Positions 25,580 through 39,319 of a stretch of DNA of 64,000 nt are shown here, one piece after another. The translations under genes and the position numbers were made by a program. The stretch is taken from NCBI GenBank assembly GCA_035582835.1, contig JAYKAV010001267.1:72716-136715 (forward strand). Reading direction: 5' to 3'. Under the pieces are notes generated by a model. That model saw only the letters and a list, made by a program, of their open reading frames with translations, did not search any database and was not told the origin of the DNA. Positions within the stretch are counted from its first letter, which is position 1. Each line of letters opens with the position of its first letter. The DNA is from Phoebastria nigripes (taxonomy: Eukaryota > Chordata > Aves > Procellariiformes > Diomedeidae).

Positions 25580-28500
25580 GCTCTCCTGAGCACCTACAAC
25601 ACGTTTCCTGTTTCGAAGGACTGCTGGCCTCTAAAACCAGTGAGTGAGAGATAGATACCTCAGTAACAGGAGGAGAGGAAATCCATGCACCGATGTTAGC
25701 GGCCTTTTTGCCAGGTAAGATCTCCCTGAGAACACATGCCGGGTTTCTGCCCACTGTCATCACTGAATTTCCCTTAAGCCAGTCAGGTGGCTGATGTTCT
25801 TCCTAAAGCCTCAGTTTTTCAGAGACGTCACTTAACACATTAAAATCAATAGGAGTTGTTTCTGCCACTTGTACGGGACAAAGCCATTTACCTGTTTTCC
25901 ATAGCTGCTTATGTCAGTAGTGCAAAGGTGTAATGATTTCTACACCTACACTGTTGAACTGGGTATCTGACAATGTCAGACTGCTCGGTGAGATTGCTAA
26001 AGTGAACTTGTCATCACTGATTACATCATACTCCACCAGAGCGCAAGCTACCATGAAAATGTCATTAATGATTGTTGCACACCTTGCAGATGACCACCTG
26101 GAGCTCTATTTGTAAGTCTATGATTGTGCTGTCACTGGTCTAAGACATAATGTTGAGCTGGGCAGAGCATCGTTTACATTATCTTTCACCTACATACCTG
26201 TCTGCACATATATCAAGGGAGCTGGAGAGGAGGCATAAAACAGGAGTCACCCACCATAAGGATGTGCATGTGGCAATCACTGGAAGAAGAAAGGGAAGCA
26301 TTCCTAATAACAGTAATTCTTCCAAGATATATTGTACATGTGCACAGTCACTACTCACACTCTTTCCCCTCTCCCTCAGCCCGTGTGTGCAGTTGTGATA
26401 CTTCAGTTGTGTGGAAACTGATGAGAGTGTGGCACATTCAGCCACTGTACTGATGAATCACAAGAGGGGAAGGATATGACCTGCTTGTCAGCAAAGACCT
26501 CTTCCCTTGAGTGTTTCTTTTGATGCAGAACAAGTGGACACTATGAACAGCACGTACTGAAGAATTCCAGTTACTTGGAATCTTTCTATGCTTCTGCATA
26601 TTAAAGAAAAATTTGTTTGAGGTATATAAAAGAAAGGCATGGCAAATTTCAACCTGGAAGATAATTCTATGAAAATAAAGACTCATAATGAAAATACTAA
26701 CCAGATTTTTACAACAGTGATGCAAAAAGTGTTATTATATGAGAGTAAAATTTTATAATACAATAAGTTGTTTTATAATATCATTAAAGTCATGTGAAAA
26801 AGATAGCCATGGTGGAAACATCTGTGATGTGCCAGATTCAATCACATTCACTGGGGCTTTGGCCATTTTTAATTACCTGGAGAGTCAGCGCATCGTAAAA
26901 TTGAGGTCATCACAGAGACCTCTTTTGAATTAGCTCTGCTTACCACTCTTCATCATAACTGTCAGTCTTGAGAGAAGCTTCTATTTTAATCATATCTCAG
27001 TTCTGATCTTTAGTCTTCATTCCTTCAATAGCTCTGCATTGAGTGACAGTGAACAAACAGGCAAAAACACCTCAATATTTAAGATGGATGGAGAACTAGT
27101 AAACAAATAACTACACTGTAATAATCATATCTGCTATGTTTTTGAATAGGTTGTAAATGTTCTTTTAAATTGCTTTTATAGTCTTTCCAAAGTACCATTA
27201 AAACTGGGCACTGTTTTATTCTCTTTTTAAGAGAACATGTAAGTGCATTTGTACTAGAACTTTGAACATTTCTTTTATATTGCTCACATAAAATAAGTTC
27301 TGTTAACCAAAACCTTGGGAACTGGAAACATCTGTTATTCAAATCTGGCTTTGTAATTGTGCTTGTGCACAGAGATCACCCCTAAGCCATAAGCAGTGTT
27401 GGTGCCTGCTGTGCTTATGCTGAACAATTCTCTTGAATCCAGAATCTTATAACTGAGCTTTACTGGAATCATCTGTTGCCACTCATTTCAGATTTAGAAC
27501 ATAAATACAGAACAAATTTGGAACACAGACTATTTCAAGAAATAAAAATATGATGAGAATTTTTTTATTTAAATTAAAGGAAAGGAAAATATGCTGAAGA
27601 ACATACCAGCTGACATCTTCAAGAACAGCAAATACTCCCAACATGTAAGAATGCCACCCAAAAGGACTGGAGTGTCTCAGGGATCTGCCCTTTTTCCGTG
27701 ATCATGTGTAGCATAATACAAGATAAGCTAAAAAAAAAACCAATAGACTTATTTATTTAAAAATCAACCACACTTCCTATACATATGGAGTAGGGTTTAA
27801 AAAACAAAAACAAAAAAACCCTCATCTGTATCTACCTAACTCTTTGGCTGATCCTAAATGATTTCTTCATTGTTCGTGTGTGTGATTCTGCTGGTAATTC
27901 AGCACACACTTCTGGTTACCATTCAGCTCTTACATATTCAGGCTGCATTCATACAACAGAGTCCAAACCTAGAGGACCTCTGTGTGCCCAGAATAAGCAG
28001 ATACATCTCAGATGCTCATCCAGATTTAGAATTGCCCTCTCTCTTGCAAGCAGAAACACTCATTCACAATTCATTCATTCACTGAAGTGAGAAGGGATCC
28101 TCCCACAAACCACCCACACAGATGCATTTTCAGAGAGACTAGTATACCTGAAGCATGGCCCCAGGGGTTTACAACTGCTCTGGCAGATAGTTCAGATGGA
28201 ATTGCTCTCAGCTCATTTAGAGTGTAGCTATCTACATCAGATCTTGTCACGTCTTGGTGGAAGGCAACAAGTACTGTTAGGGCATGTTACGTATTATCCT
28301 AACAGAGACATCTAAAATAGATCAGGTTAATTATGCCCTAGGAGTGCCTGTTTCTCTCTATTCATTTTGAAGGGTGCACAGGGGATCACCTATGCTGCTG
28401 ACTATAGGCAACTACGTTTGCTTAGAGGAATTGCACACTTATCGACTATGCCATGTTTGGTTAAGCTCTGAAGGAATGAAAATTCATCATGAGAAACAAG

Positions 28501-31500
28501 GCCACGCACTGTGCTGGGAAATGTTCAAATCCCAGAGTAAAGCTTTTCCACTTGTAACCCTGTATTCCATAAATTCATCTAAATTGTTAATCATAGTTTA
28601 TATGACCTTGTAACTAGGATTAGCAAATGCTGCCAATTACTGGCTCTTGTTTGATATCAGGCACGAGGTAATGAGTCCTTCCAAGCTAATAATTAGCTTC
28701 GAGGCCCTGGCTGTGCTAGAACTTTATCTTTTCAGGAAAGTCATGACACCATCATATTTACCTAGAAGAAGTGTCTTTTCTTTCTAAGTTGGTAAAAATC
28801 CATAGTTGTCTTATACTCACTGAAGACTTTGAGAATTTCAAAATACACTCTTAATGTTTTCAGGGCTATCAGTTTTCTGAATCTCTTCTTTCTTCAAAAC
28901 CTTCTGCATACCTTCTGCATCAAATTCAGACTTCTTTTTTATACTAATCTTAATAATTGTGCATCAGACTCCCATGCTTGTATTTACATGTATATTTATT
29001 ATCTTCTACAGCTGTTCCATTGACTCCAGCAATTCCTGTTCTGAGGGTTGTTCTGATTTTCTGTACTGCTCTGCACCACTCATCTCCAATGTCNTCCTGT
29101 AATTTACTTATTTCTTAAAGCGTACAAATTGCAAATTTGTATCAGGAAAACAGCACAATCTCTCTTTTCTTCTAATCTTGGATCATCAGATTGCCCACAG
29201 ACTGAAGCATAAGAGAGGATGAAAACCTTATGTTGTTTGTGCTTTTCTTTCATGGAGTTCTTAACAAAGAAGTCATTAGAGGAACACAATCCAGTTTGGT
29301 TTCTTGGGTCCTTCAGCTCTGATGTTGCAATACTTAAAATTAGGCACCCTGATTCAGCAGTAGAGCAGGTAACAGACTTGATTCCATATCCAAGCTGTTT
29401 GAGTTATAAGATTGTAATAAGTCCATGGATAAAATCATTTAAATATAGATACATGGATAAATGGATACATTTATCTATGGACAAATGAATTTATCCATAG
29501 AATCTGATTAATTATGATTTTATTTCTATCCAATGATTGTCTAATATGAAACACACAAAAAGTCTAAGAATCCATTACTGCAGCAGCTCAAGATTCTATA
29601 AGGTCATTTTAAGATTGGTTTAGCTTTAGAAAATGCATTCCCTATAGGTGAGCTATGCTTAGTTGAGCCTAGGGAGTATTTGTGATCTGACTTCTTGGTT
29701 TCTCCATTCCACCACCAAGTGGCTTTTCATGAAATATTGACTCCATTGGTATCAATGGGGTTTTGTCATTTCACTGTGGCTCCCCTTCATTCCAGCCAAG
29801 CACAATAAGGCCAGCTGTGTCATGTATGATGACAGCTCCTTCCCGAGACTTGGCAGAAAGGGAAATATGAAAGTGGTCCAATGGTCTTTTTTTCCCCTCC
29901 AGAGTTGAGAACTCAACCCTGAAGTGGTCAAGTAATGAAGTGCTCCTAGCCCTTACCAACACAGACATCTGGGAGGGGAATCTAATAAACTTTGTGCCCT
30001 CCAGAAAATCTAGCTATAAAGGTAACAGCAGCTTTTTAAAAGATATTTCCTTGATCATACAGAATCCATTACAGATTTGAGAGTTTATTTTTTAAGCTCA
30101 GTAACCATGCATCATTAACACTTTACACGTTGTTGATATCAGACAAAAATAATTGACTTACTTAATCTTATTTTTATTTTCCAAAAGGAATTATTTTTTT
30201 AAAAGAAAGAATCCTGCAGCAATATTGTACATGCCATACAAAAGTCCTGTACTGCTATTAGTAGCCCTCTTGTAACAACTGCTAGTGCTTCACACATTAG
30301 GACTGTCAGTATATGTATGTATGTAAATGTCAAGAACATTATCGTCACAAGAAAGAAGGCTACCAGAAAAAGCAGAGCCTACTACATCCTTGTGTAATTA
30401 TTTCAGAGTAGCTCTGCTGTTATTGAAGTATTTGGGATGTTTCAGTGCATTACAATGTACATTTGTGTCTATTTTTTAGAGGTCAGAGATGTTACAAACT
30501 GCCAGCAAAGCCCAGCACATTTTGAGGCTTTCCCAAGTGATTGGAGACAAAATGATAGACCTTCCAAAATGACATTTTCATTAATGTGTTTAAGCAATAA
30601 GCAGAAGAGAGTCAAGAAAAAAGTGACTTTTAAAATCAAATTACAACAAATTGCTCCATTATTTTATAGTCTCTAAATTGCAACATAATGCCACTGAAGA
30701 TTTTTTAAAAAAGCTTCAGAATTACTAGAAAAATTAGGTGCTTTATGTACAGCTGCTTCATTCCAGCCAAATAATTTTTCTTTAATGCAGTTCCTATGTA
30801 TGTACACTTGACTCTAAACAGACACCCTCATAGTATGTTTCTCTGAATTCGGTTGTACCCTATTTATTTTCTTCTGATATTATCAGACAGCTTTTCTGTA
30901 TTTTCACAAGATGCTGGTGATCTTCTTTTTTATTACTGGCACAGTAACTTTATTTTGGAGAGGTATTAGCCTTGGCATACTTATGTTGAAGGTACAGTTC
31001 TAATATTAAGCTGTATCTTGTGCTACTGTAAGTTTTCCTGTAAATTTGTCTGCAATGAAATAGCCAGATGCACTTGGAAGAAACTGCAGAAAAGTTAGTT
31101 TTTAATTTTAAATAATTGTTATTTAATTTTGATTCATTAAAAATGTACTGGTTTGCGTATTACATTTTATTGTGGCATAAATAATAGACTAACTTGGGAT
31201 TCAGTGTAAGGGAGCTGTAGATATTGACATCAGTCTTACTGAAACAGAGTATGTGTCCTAATGCAGGCAACTCCCAGGAGCCATAACCCTTGGAAAATGG
31301 TTTCTCTGAACTAAGCTACAAAAATTGGGATGATGTTATATAACCATTGACCAACTAATGGACTTGACAGGGGAAAATGGATGCTGTTTTTCAGTCAAAT
31401 TTTTTTCATTATAGTACATTTAGTTTAACTCAGTGAAGCTCAGACTTAGAGTATCAAAGTGAATGGAAGAAATATGGAAGACAGCATCAGCCAGGTAGGA

Positions 31501-32542
31501 AGCAATTATTCCACCTTTAAATAAAGAAATTGAATATGTGTGATGCAAAATGGGACATTTCAGAAAGAAAAATCAGTCAGCATTTGAAAGATTTACAGTG
31601 GTTATGTCAAATGAGAATTTTGTGCCAAGGCTTGACTAAGGAACTGCTATGTTTCCATTACTGTGCAGAAACTGATCAGGGAAAAAGATTTAATGAGTCA
31701 TTAGTATTTTGGTTTTTTTGACATTCAGTAAGGGCTATCAGAGTTTACTGTTGAATACTAATACTTCCATGTCCTTAAGATATGCATGGTTATTGAAACA
31801 TGCTGTGAAACTCATCTTTCCTGTTTGCAAGAAGATGTAATTTTAGGAGCCATTCCAAAGAAAATAATTTTACAAAACAAAACAGAAATGAGGCATATAC
31901 TGAGACTGAGATCTCAGTCCTGTTTTGTCCTTCTTTGCCTTTGGACCTGCTGGCAAACAACCAAAAGCCACAAGGCAGAACACCAAGATCCATAGCTTTA
32001 AGTAATCATATTCTTCTTGCTCCATCCTGATCACCCTCCCCGCTTGCCTGACCTCAAAACAGCAAGCTGCTGNGAGGTAAGTGAATATGGGTGGGAATTG
32101 GCAGCCAGCATTAGTGTGTGCCTGCTGCTCACTATCCACCTCGACAACTCCAGCTTAGTTTTGCTCAGCTCATGTCAACAGGAATCCAGCTTCCTCATAA
32201 AGAGAGAATATGGTTTGAAATTCCGTATACCGGATCATAAGTAAAAGCTGACAATCTCTTTTTCCTGTGTAACTAGTGCATGCTCTGGCTATGGTTTACT
32301 CTCTCACAATGTCTGGCTGCATTGCCAATGAATTAGACTGCTTTCAGACTAATCAAAAAGCCAATATACTCCTATTGCCTTTTAAAGGTTAACATGCATT
32401 CAAAGAGCAGAGCTGAAAGTGGACACCTACAGAGAACCAAGGCCAGTTAAGCCCACAGAATCCTCTAGGTTGCTTTTGACTTTCAAGACATTAGTTCCTT
32501 GACAGGTTAAAGATTCTCCTTTTCCCCCTTTTTTCCTCATGG

Positions 32543-32563
32543 TTTTTTTTTTTTTTTTTTTTT
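32543..32563. repeat. T21 homopolymer in a pyrimidine-rich block
   Basis: A run of 21 T sits inside a C/T-rich stretch (about 32515-32660) on the + strand. No retrocopy or LINE 3' end was recognised next to it, so it is not clearly the poly(A) tail of an inverted insertion. Confidence 0.85.
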
Positions 32564-34083
32564 CCTCCTTCATTTCTTACCTTTTCTACTCTTCCTCTGC
32601 TCCACGACCTCCAATCACTGCCTAATTTAATTTCTGTTCCCCTTTCACCTTTCCAAAGTCAGACTTGAACTCAGGGGCAGGCGTTCATGGCAAGACTCCT
32701 TTCTGCACACCAGAGGCATATGAGGGTTTCTTCCTTACTTAACAATGTGAAAAAGCTGTTTTGGTTATGTGCCAACAGCATCTGATGCTCTATGCCCCAT
32801 TTTCACAGCCTGTCCCCTATGCAACCTCAGTGCTGCGTCTTTATAGACTGCAACAAGACCTGTAGCCATTGCTCCCCTAACTCTTCTTGTTTCTCTCAAA
32901 GAAATAAAGTAGGAATGAAAAGTTACATATATTCATAACCTCAGAAAAAGATGAGCCTAGTCTTGGAAGTACACATGCACAAGCGGAGTTGGACAGTGCT
33001 TACTTTCACAGGAATGCAGGCTTGCAGGATCAGATCTTCAGTGCCATAACTGTCAGCCTTATTGAACACACTGTAATGGCTTTATTTGTCCTTGGAACAG
33101 TTTAGTCAAAACACTTCATTTTTTTAAAATGTTTTCTAACTCTGAGAAGTCATAGAGATTGTTTACTGAGAGGTGGGCCAAACAGCCGTGTACTCAGAAA
33201 AGAAGAGTGGGAGACATCCTTATCAGGTTTGATTTCAGCATCTTTATGAAAGTTCAAGGGAAAGAAGAACAATATGCAAATACACACCAGTGGACAAAGT
33301 ACCATTATTCCAGCTCCAGCTCTTCTGAGTTACATTTTCTATATCTCCTCTTTTTTCTTCATATTCTTCAATCTTTTCTCTAATACTGTATTTCCCATGC
33401 ATGCTCCCATATCAATGCCTAGGAACAAGTGTGAAGCAGCATCTTCAGTCCTATGAAGACTAAATGGCAGAAAGGAAGGGGCATGGGATCTTTCACTGTC
33501 TTCTGCCCCCTCATATGACTTTCTTCTTAAATCGAACCTTAATATAGATATTTATTTGGCCCTTTTGCATGGATCCTTTTATTTTAATTATACTAAAGCA
33601 CTATGGGAGGAAGACTGAGCATATTAGAGAAGTGGAAGTGATGGATTAGTATGTTTTATGAACTCTCATAAAAATCAATACCAGAAAGCTTTGTGAAAAA
33701 CTTTTAATGAAAAGGCATTATGAACTACCTAGCATTTAGGTTCTGCCTGGACCCACCTCCTGTTCTTTCAGTGTTTAAAAGGGCTTCACAAAAAAAAAAC
33801 CCACCATATAGGTGAACACCAGACCAATATCTTATTAATGATTTAAACAAACATACTGCTGTGAAATAATCTGATATAAAGTAAAATAAATCAAGTCCAG
33901 TATATTTGACATTTTATTTTCTCCTGCATACAAGGGCCCTTTTTTTTTAATTAAAGCTGAGTCAGGGCTAAAATACATAGGTGTTTCTCTTTTACTGATA
34001 CAAGAACATATTTATTACAAGAAAATAATATTTAATTCAAATAATACACTATACACTGCTAAATTCTTTACCATTCCTTTAAC

Positions 34084-34129
34084 AGGTTTACATTTCATAA
34101 AATGCCAGGTTTACATTTCACAAAATCTT
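34084..34129. repeat. 23-bp imperfect tandem duplication
   Basis: AGGTTTACATTTCATAAAAT (from 34084) is repeated with period 23 as AGGTTTACATTTCACAAAAT (from 34107), with one difference in the first 20 bases. It is a local duplication in SGCG intron 6. Confidence 0.85.
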
Positions 34130-34684
34130 CTCTGTATGGTAAAATCGATCGGGCTATTTTAACCAAAAAGCAAGGGGGAAAGAAAGGAGTTATCTGGATG
34201 TATGTTTGTAGGGGCACACCAGTTGTTGGGTGCACCACAATTTTAGAGGCAGTGTCCATCTACCTGTCCAGTCCACTTACAGTAACCCTGGTCTTCCTCA
34301 GGTGGGTGCTGGGATGAATGCATACATTTGGGGAACTTTTATCTGAAGTGATACCCAGGAATTCTGTCCCCATTGAATTCAGGAGAGATGCTGACTCATA
34401 AGATGGAAAGGACAGAAAGTGGCCAGAAGGGAGGAATAAACTATTCCCCAAATTCTCACAGCATGCTGTTTCCTCTGTCCTGCTGTAAGAGTCAAGCAAT
34501 CCCACATTGTGGTAGGAAACTTGGGCTCCAGAAGACTGTGGTACTCTTTCTGCAGTACTAACACCAGCTTTCTAAAGCCAGCTTTCTAATGCATTGTGAT
34601 ACTTACAAGATCAGCAAGGTATCCTTCCATCTCCTGCCAGAACAGGATGAAAGAAGAGATTGGTATTCCTGCAGCATGCACCAG

Positions 34685-34760
34685 CTGAGAAGGGACATTC
34701 AAAGCCAGGGTTCAACTCAGCTGCTTCTTTACCACAACCGCAGCAGGTTGTCACTCCTCT
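34685..34760 (+). mobile_element. Old interspersed repeat remnant, copy A (possibly tRNA-derived SINE)
   Basis: Positions 34685-34720 match 36494-36529 at 32 of 36 bases without gaps, with weaker likeness for another 30 bases on the right. The shared core ends in GGTTCAACTC, which resembles a tRNA B box (GGTTCRANTC). Two copies of one unit 1.8 kb apart in an intron are best explained by an old dispersed repeat. The family is not recognised with certainty and the borders are approximate. Confidence 0.35.
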
Positions 34761-35419
34761 CACATCCTCCCTAAACACAGCCAACTGAGCAATTTCTGGT
34801 GATCTGGTATCTCCACGAGTTAGCAACATGCTTATAGGAAAGGGTGGGAATCTCCAAGCCTGTTGGGACAGTTTCAGATCCAGAGCCTGGATGCTGTCCA
34901 GATTCCCTCAGAAGACTTTCACACAGTCCTTCATAAATTAGTCTGCACACCTCAGCACCAAATTTCCTTGGCAGCCAGCCAAGACAGTATAGTCGACTTC
35001 TGGAACTATCTTACCAACAAGGAAGGAGACAGCAACAAAAATATTATCTTCCTTGTAACCGGTTGCTTTAGTTGCAATGGACTGCTGGAGGACCAATATC
35101 CAGCAGATGACAGAGCTATGAAATATTAGCAGGGACCACTTACTCCCCCACCCTTCCCTGCCCTTCACTAGCCGAGACAGTGCAGTTTCCCTGCACTTTG
35201 CCAGCAAACCTCCAGGTGGCTGCAGGGATCAGGGTGAAGGAGAGCAAGGCAAAATACCCACTCTGCAAGTGGGCCTAGGTATGGTTTCCATTGCTTCACG
35301 TTCTGTGGATATGTCTACATGAGTGTTTTAATTTAAAATTAGGAATGTGCTTTTGAGGGAAATCTCCCAACTGCTTGAGCTCCCCAAATCTTGGTTCTCA
35401 TTGTGGAACTGTTTGGGGC

Positions 35420-35690
35420 GCATGAACAAGATTACGTTTGGATCAAATTAACCTGAAATGTATGCTCTCCTGGAAAATGCCTTAACATGCTCCAACCTTT
35501 CTGGGCGTCCAGTCTTTGGGGTCAGGCAACAGCTAGTCTAGAGTACTCCTCAGAACACATATAACGGGGGTGTCAGGTCCTTGGCGTCGAATGTTGTGCC
35601 ATCCCGATCAATTCCTCTTGCACCACACCAGTTGCTAATAGACCCTGGCATAGCTACCACAGTACCTAGAAGCTACTCGTAAGTACAGAA
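35420..35690. other. Unclassified CpG-retaining block, possible unrecognised repeat
   Basis: This stretch carries several CpG dinucleotides (GGGGCGCATG, ATTACGTTTG, GGGCGTCC, TAACGGGGG, GGCGTCGAAT, TCCCGATC) in an intron otherwise almost free of them. That is what a younger insertion or a conserved unmethylated element would look like. It encodes nothing recognisable, and I could not find terminal repeats or a target duplication. Confidence 0.3.
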
Positions 35691-36481
35691 TCCATCTTCC
35701 CAAATGAAATACAGGCTGTGACAGATGTCTCATTTAGGACAGCACATTCAATAGATTAATTCCTCTAGATGATAAAGATCCTCACTCCATTCTGTTAAAT
35801 GTAATTTATATGCCTGTAATTTAAAAAAAAAAGATAAAGTGACTGGTAACAATCTATCCCTTCATCATTCTACTGCCTGAATTCAAACAAACACTAAAAA
35901 AGGACCAAAAGCTCTAAGACAATCAACTTCTGTCCTCTGAGTGTCCGTGCACGTTCCAGCATTTGCAAGCAAATTGAATTCTTGTTTTGCCAAGACTTGC
36001 GGGATGCACATCAACATTTTGCTCAGCCCAGCCTACTCTCTTCCTCCTTTTATTGCCTAGGGAATAGATCTTGAAACTTTCTTATCATCAGCCATTATCT
36101 GCACACAGTCGTGTATCTTCTTCATGACTGACCAAATCATTCACGGTGTAGAGCAACTTCCTCCTGTCATCTGTTCACTGATACATAAAAAAAAGAGCAC
36201 ATTTTGCTTTATTAATGTATATTTAAAACACCACCAGTGTTAATAATTGCAGTGCTCTATTCATATCTTTCTGAGACACCCTGAGTTCATGCAAGTGTCT
36301 CCATCAGTCAGCTCTTCTGCTATGGCAGTTCTGTGGTCCCCAGACCCTTAAGCATACAGGAGAAGTTCAAACCTGCCCACCAGTGACAAACTGGAAGTGC
36401 CTCAGGGCCAGGACCACTGAAGAATTTTAGGTGACTTTAAGGTCAATGTCTAAGGAGCTGAGGAAGTCATGTGTCTTCAGG

Positions 36482-36560
36482 ACCAAGTGGGGACTGAGAA
36501 AGGACATTCAAAGGCAAGATTCAACTCAGTCATGTCATTTCTACACTCAGCGCCTGTTTC
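36482..36560 (+). mobile_element. Old interspersed repeat remnant, copy B (possibly tRNA-derived SINE)
   Basis: It shares a 36-base core (36494-36529) with the copy at 34685, with four mismatches. Just upstream, GGACCAAGTGG fits 9 of 11 positions of a tRNA A box (TRGYNNANNGG), and GATTCAACTC in the core resembles a B box about 35 bases further on. That arrangement is what a tRNA-derived SINE head would show. The identification is tentative because both boxes are imperfect. Confidence 0.35.
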
Positions 36561-37635
36561 CCTTTTGTTACATCTGGACTTGAGGCACTGAACCTTTGAA
36601 TGCTGTATGAAGAAATATATCATTAGTGTTCCTGAATGTTGCCTTTGCTAAAATCTCACACATAATCTTTCCAGAAGGCTTTAAAATCACTGCTTAAGCT
36701 TCACTGCAGTTTCCATTGCTAGGAAGCTCCAATGACTTAATTAGGTAAATCTACCCTTAGTTAATCTAGAAATAGGACCTGTATAAACAGCAGAAATTTA
36801 GGATTGTGATTAATATAGCAAATGTAATTCTGCCATGTAATTTAAATTATATGTAAGTCATATCGTAAATCTGTAAATGCTTCCGAAGTCTGTAGGCTTC
36901 TTGCCAGCATTAATTTTGGTAGAAAGTAAGAAATATTTCTCTGGTGTTTGATTGCTTTTCAAACTCCAGGTCTGATATGCTCTTCAAAAATCTGTCCCAG
37001 TCTGCCTTCTTGTAATATTCAATAGAGCTTAAAAATAAAAATTTATGCCTACGTATACTTACATAGATGAAATACTTTACAGAAAAACATGAGCTATTTC
37101 AATGTGTATAGCTTTTTGCTAAAACAAACTAAGGCAACGGTTGTATTCAACTACCTTGACACTGACTTATGAAAATACATTAAACTTTAAATATTAAAAA
37201 TACAAACTTTAATTAATTTTTCATTATATAATGCATACAAATATGCATTGGAAAATAATCCTGTGAAGCAGACCTCCCATGTAAATCACTCAGGGGAAAA
37301 CTGATTTCCAATTTCATATAAGTGTAAATCTAAGGATCTAAACCAAAAAGTCATAGAAAAGTTGTTAAATCACAAAAACTGCTTAATAAAGATTACTAAT
37401 ACTATGTTAGATGGCTGATGCAGAACAGACTCATACTCGTGCCCTTGTGCTCGGCATGATCACGACAGAAGTTTGTGCCATCTCAGAGTCATGGGATAAG
37501 GCATCAAACTATTTTATGGATATGGTCCTAATATGCAACCATGATGCAGTTATCCATTGTTAGAAATTTAAATTATCAATCTGGAGTTTTAACTAATTGA
37601 AGGTGACTAACCCAGGCAATGTCAGGGAGAGGCAG

Positions 37636-37690
37636 ATCATAGAAACATAGAGTCATAGCATGGTTTGGGTTAGAAGGGACCTTTGAAGAT
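37636..37690 (-). mobile_element. CR1 LINE 3'-tail fragment
   Basis: ATCATAGAAACATAGAGTCA is followed by the words GGTTTGGGTTAGAAGGGACC, the reverse complement of the CR1 3' end (GGTCCCTTCCAACCCAAACC followed by ATTCTATGA units). Only about 55 bases of the 3' end are present, so this is a very strongly 5'-truncated insertion on the - strand in SGCG intron 6. Confidence 0.85.
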
Positions 37691-38184
37691 CAAAGAAGAT
37701 AGAATCTCCTGTTACCTCTGGCCATGATGCAGTGATAAGCCAATATTGCCTGAGTTATTTTCAGATTTGGGGATAAAAAATGAAGTTTCAGTGGCTGTGC
37801 TTGACTGTGCTCATATATCACGGGTTTACGTTTTAACATAGCAGCTGGATTTAGCTTCTTCAGAACTCTAAGATACAACTGAAGTTTCTCACAAGCACAA
37901 ACTGACTGCTTTTAAATTCTATTTTTAATGAAGTAACTGCAAAAAAAGGAAGAACTGAAGCAGTCTGAGTAAATGAAACCCATCAGACAGCTACATCAGG
38001 ATTGTGTGTGAAATCGTTTCATTCCTTTAGCATGTGATTGGCAGTCAGCATCTAGACTCACTGTCTGACGCATACCTAGTAAAGGACCTCCTGGGGCACA
38101 GTCCTCCACTCATCCAGGTCGGTGGCTGTTGAGCATGCATGGAGCCAACACAGCATCTGCTGGGAGTGCATGCATGTACGCGTG

Positions 38185-38205
38185 CACACACACACACACA
38201 CACAC
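38185..38205. repeat. (CA)n microsatellite
   Basis: About ten uninterrupted CA units follow GCATGTACGCGTG on the + strand. It is a likely length polymorphism in SGCG intron 6, 1.1 kb before exon 7. Confidence 0.9.
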
Positions 38206-39319
38206 GCACCCCTATGTTTCCAGAAGACACAGTGGGTGAGCACGTGCAGACCTGAGAATGGGGATGCATGTCTGAGTTCTGCATTATGGATGAAGCGTAC
38301 ATTATTTTATATGTATCAGGGAACACACAGAATAGAGAAGGTAACATGGATGTAAAGTAAACTGGGACCACAGGTTGATTCATTTTTTCCAGCTGTAATA
38401 TTCACCTGTTTAATGTTGGCTGATAGTGTAAAATTCAGGCTGGTGTCATCAGGAAGGGTGAGTCAATATTCAGGTACAAAACTCAGCAGGTACCAACTCT
38501 GATTCTGCAGCGTTCCCAGTGCCTCCAGATGAAGCAGTTCTAGGTAATGGTCAAAAGAAGCAATGTAATCACTAGCTTGTTGCTGAGCTTGGGCTTTTTC
38601 TTTCCTTCTCATGATTTTTAATTAGTACTTCTATCCCTGCTACTTATAATTGAAATGATACCAAAATTCTGAAGAAACAAAGCCGTATCTCTTCGGAAAA
38701 TAAAAATCATTAATCCTGCACAGCTGACCCGGTGAGGTGATTACTCAGCTAATACAGTACCTTCCTGCCATCTTGTGGCACTGTAGGGTTTGCAACTTTC
38801 TGTTATATTGCATAATTTTTATTTCAAATGAAGTTACTGGTTTTTAAGTTTCAGATGCCATCTAGTTAAACAACACACAGGCACACTGGGTGAAATCTTG
38901 GTCTGACTGATAGCAGTGTCAAAACTCTTGTTGATTAAAAAACTTCCAGACTGCACTAATTGTATTAATTTCAATATCTTATTATGTCAAAAATGAAAAT
39001 AAATTCAAACTAAACAATGTAAAAATGGGTTTCAGTTTTAAAGAATAAATTACCATTATACTGAAGTAAGCTGAAGTTATCTCTGAAATAATACCTTGCA
39101 TTTGTATTATGAATTCATCTACATTTTTCATTTGGGATACTTTGGTGTGTTTGAATAGCTACCTCCTTTTTCAAGTCTGCCTAAAGAAAAAAGAAGCTGC
39201 ATCTTTTATATGACTTCAGGCAAGATCCTTCAAGTGCTTGTTCAAAGTTTACTTATTTTTCAAAAATAAAGGAACATATGAGAATGTGCTACTGTCAGAT
39301 TTCCTGCTCCTGCTTTCAG

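Larger units (their letters stand above)
19024..39319 (+). other. SGCG: SGCG intron 6 (20.3 kb)
   Basis: This is the largest intron in the window, with donor GTAAGA and acceptor CTCCTGCTTTCAG. It holds a perfect 31-bp tandem duplication (20430-20491), an AT-only palindrome-rich block (about 22880-22950), a candidate enhancer (24712-24772), a T21 run (32543-32563), a 23-bp duplication (34084-34129), two related old repeat pieces (34685-34760 and 36482-36560), a CR1 tail fragment (37636-37690) and a (CA)n microsatellite (38185-38205). One stop-free frame on the - strand at 23735-24001 (88 codons) looks more protein-like than its neighbours but matches nothing I recognise. No other gene or RNA was seen. 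Single N bases lie at 22718, 23258, 29094 and 32073. Confidence 0.9.

Noticed and set aside
27660..27705. LINE reverse-transcriptase-like words (TGVSQGSALF) on the + strand
   Set aside because: Only about ten residues fit the GVPQGS motif, a stop follows at once, and the flanks show no CR1 similarity. Chance is more likely.
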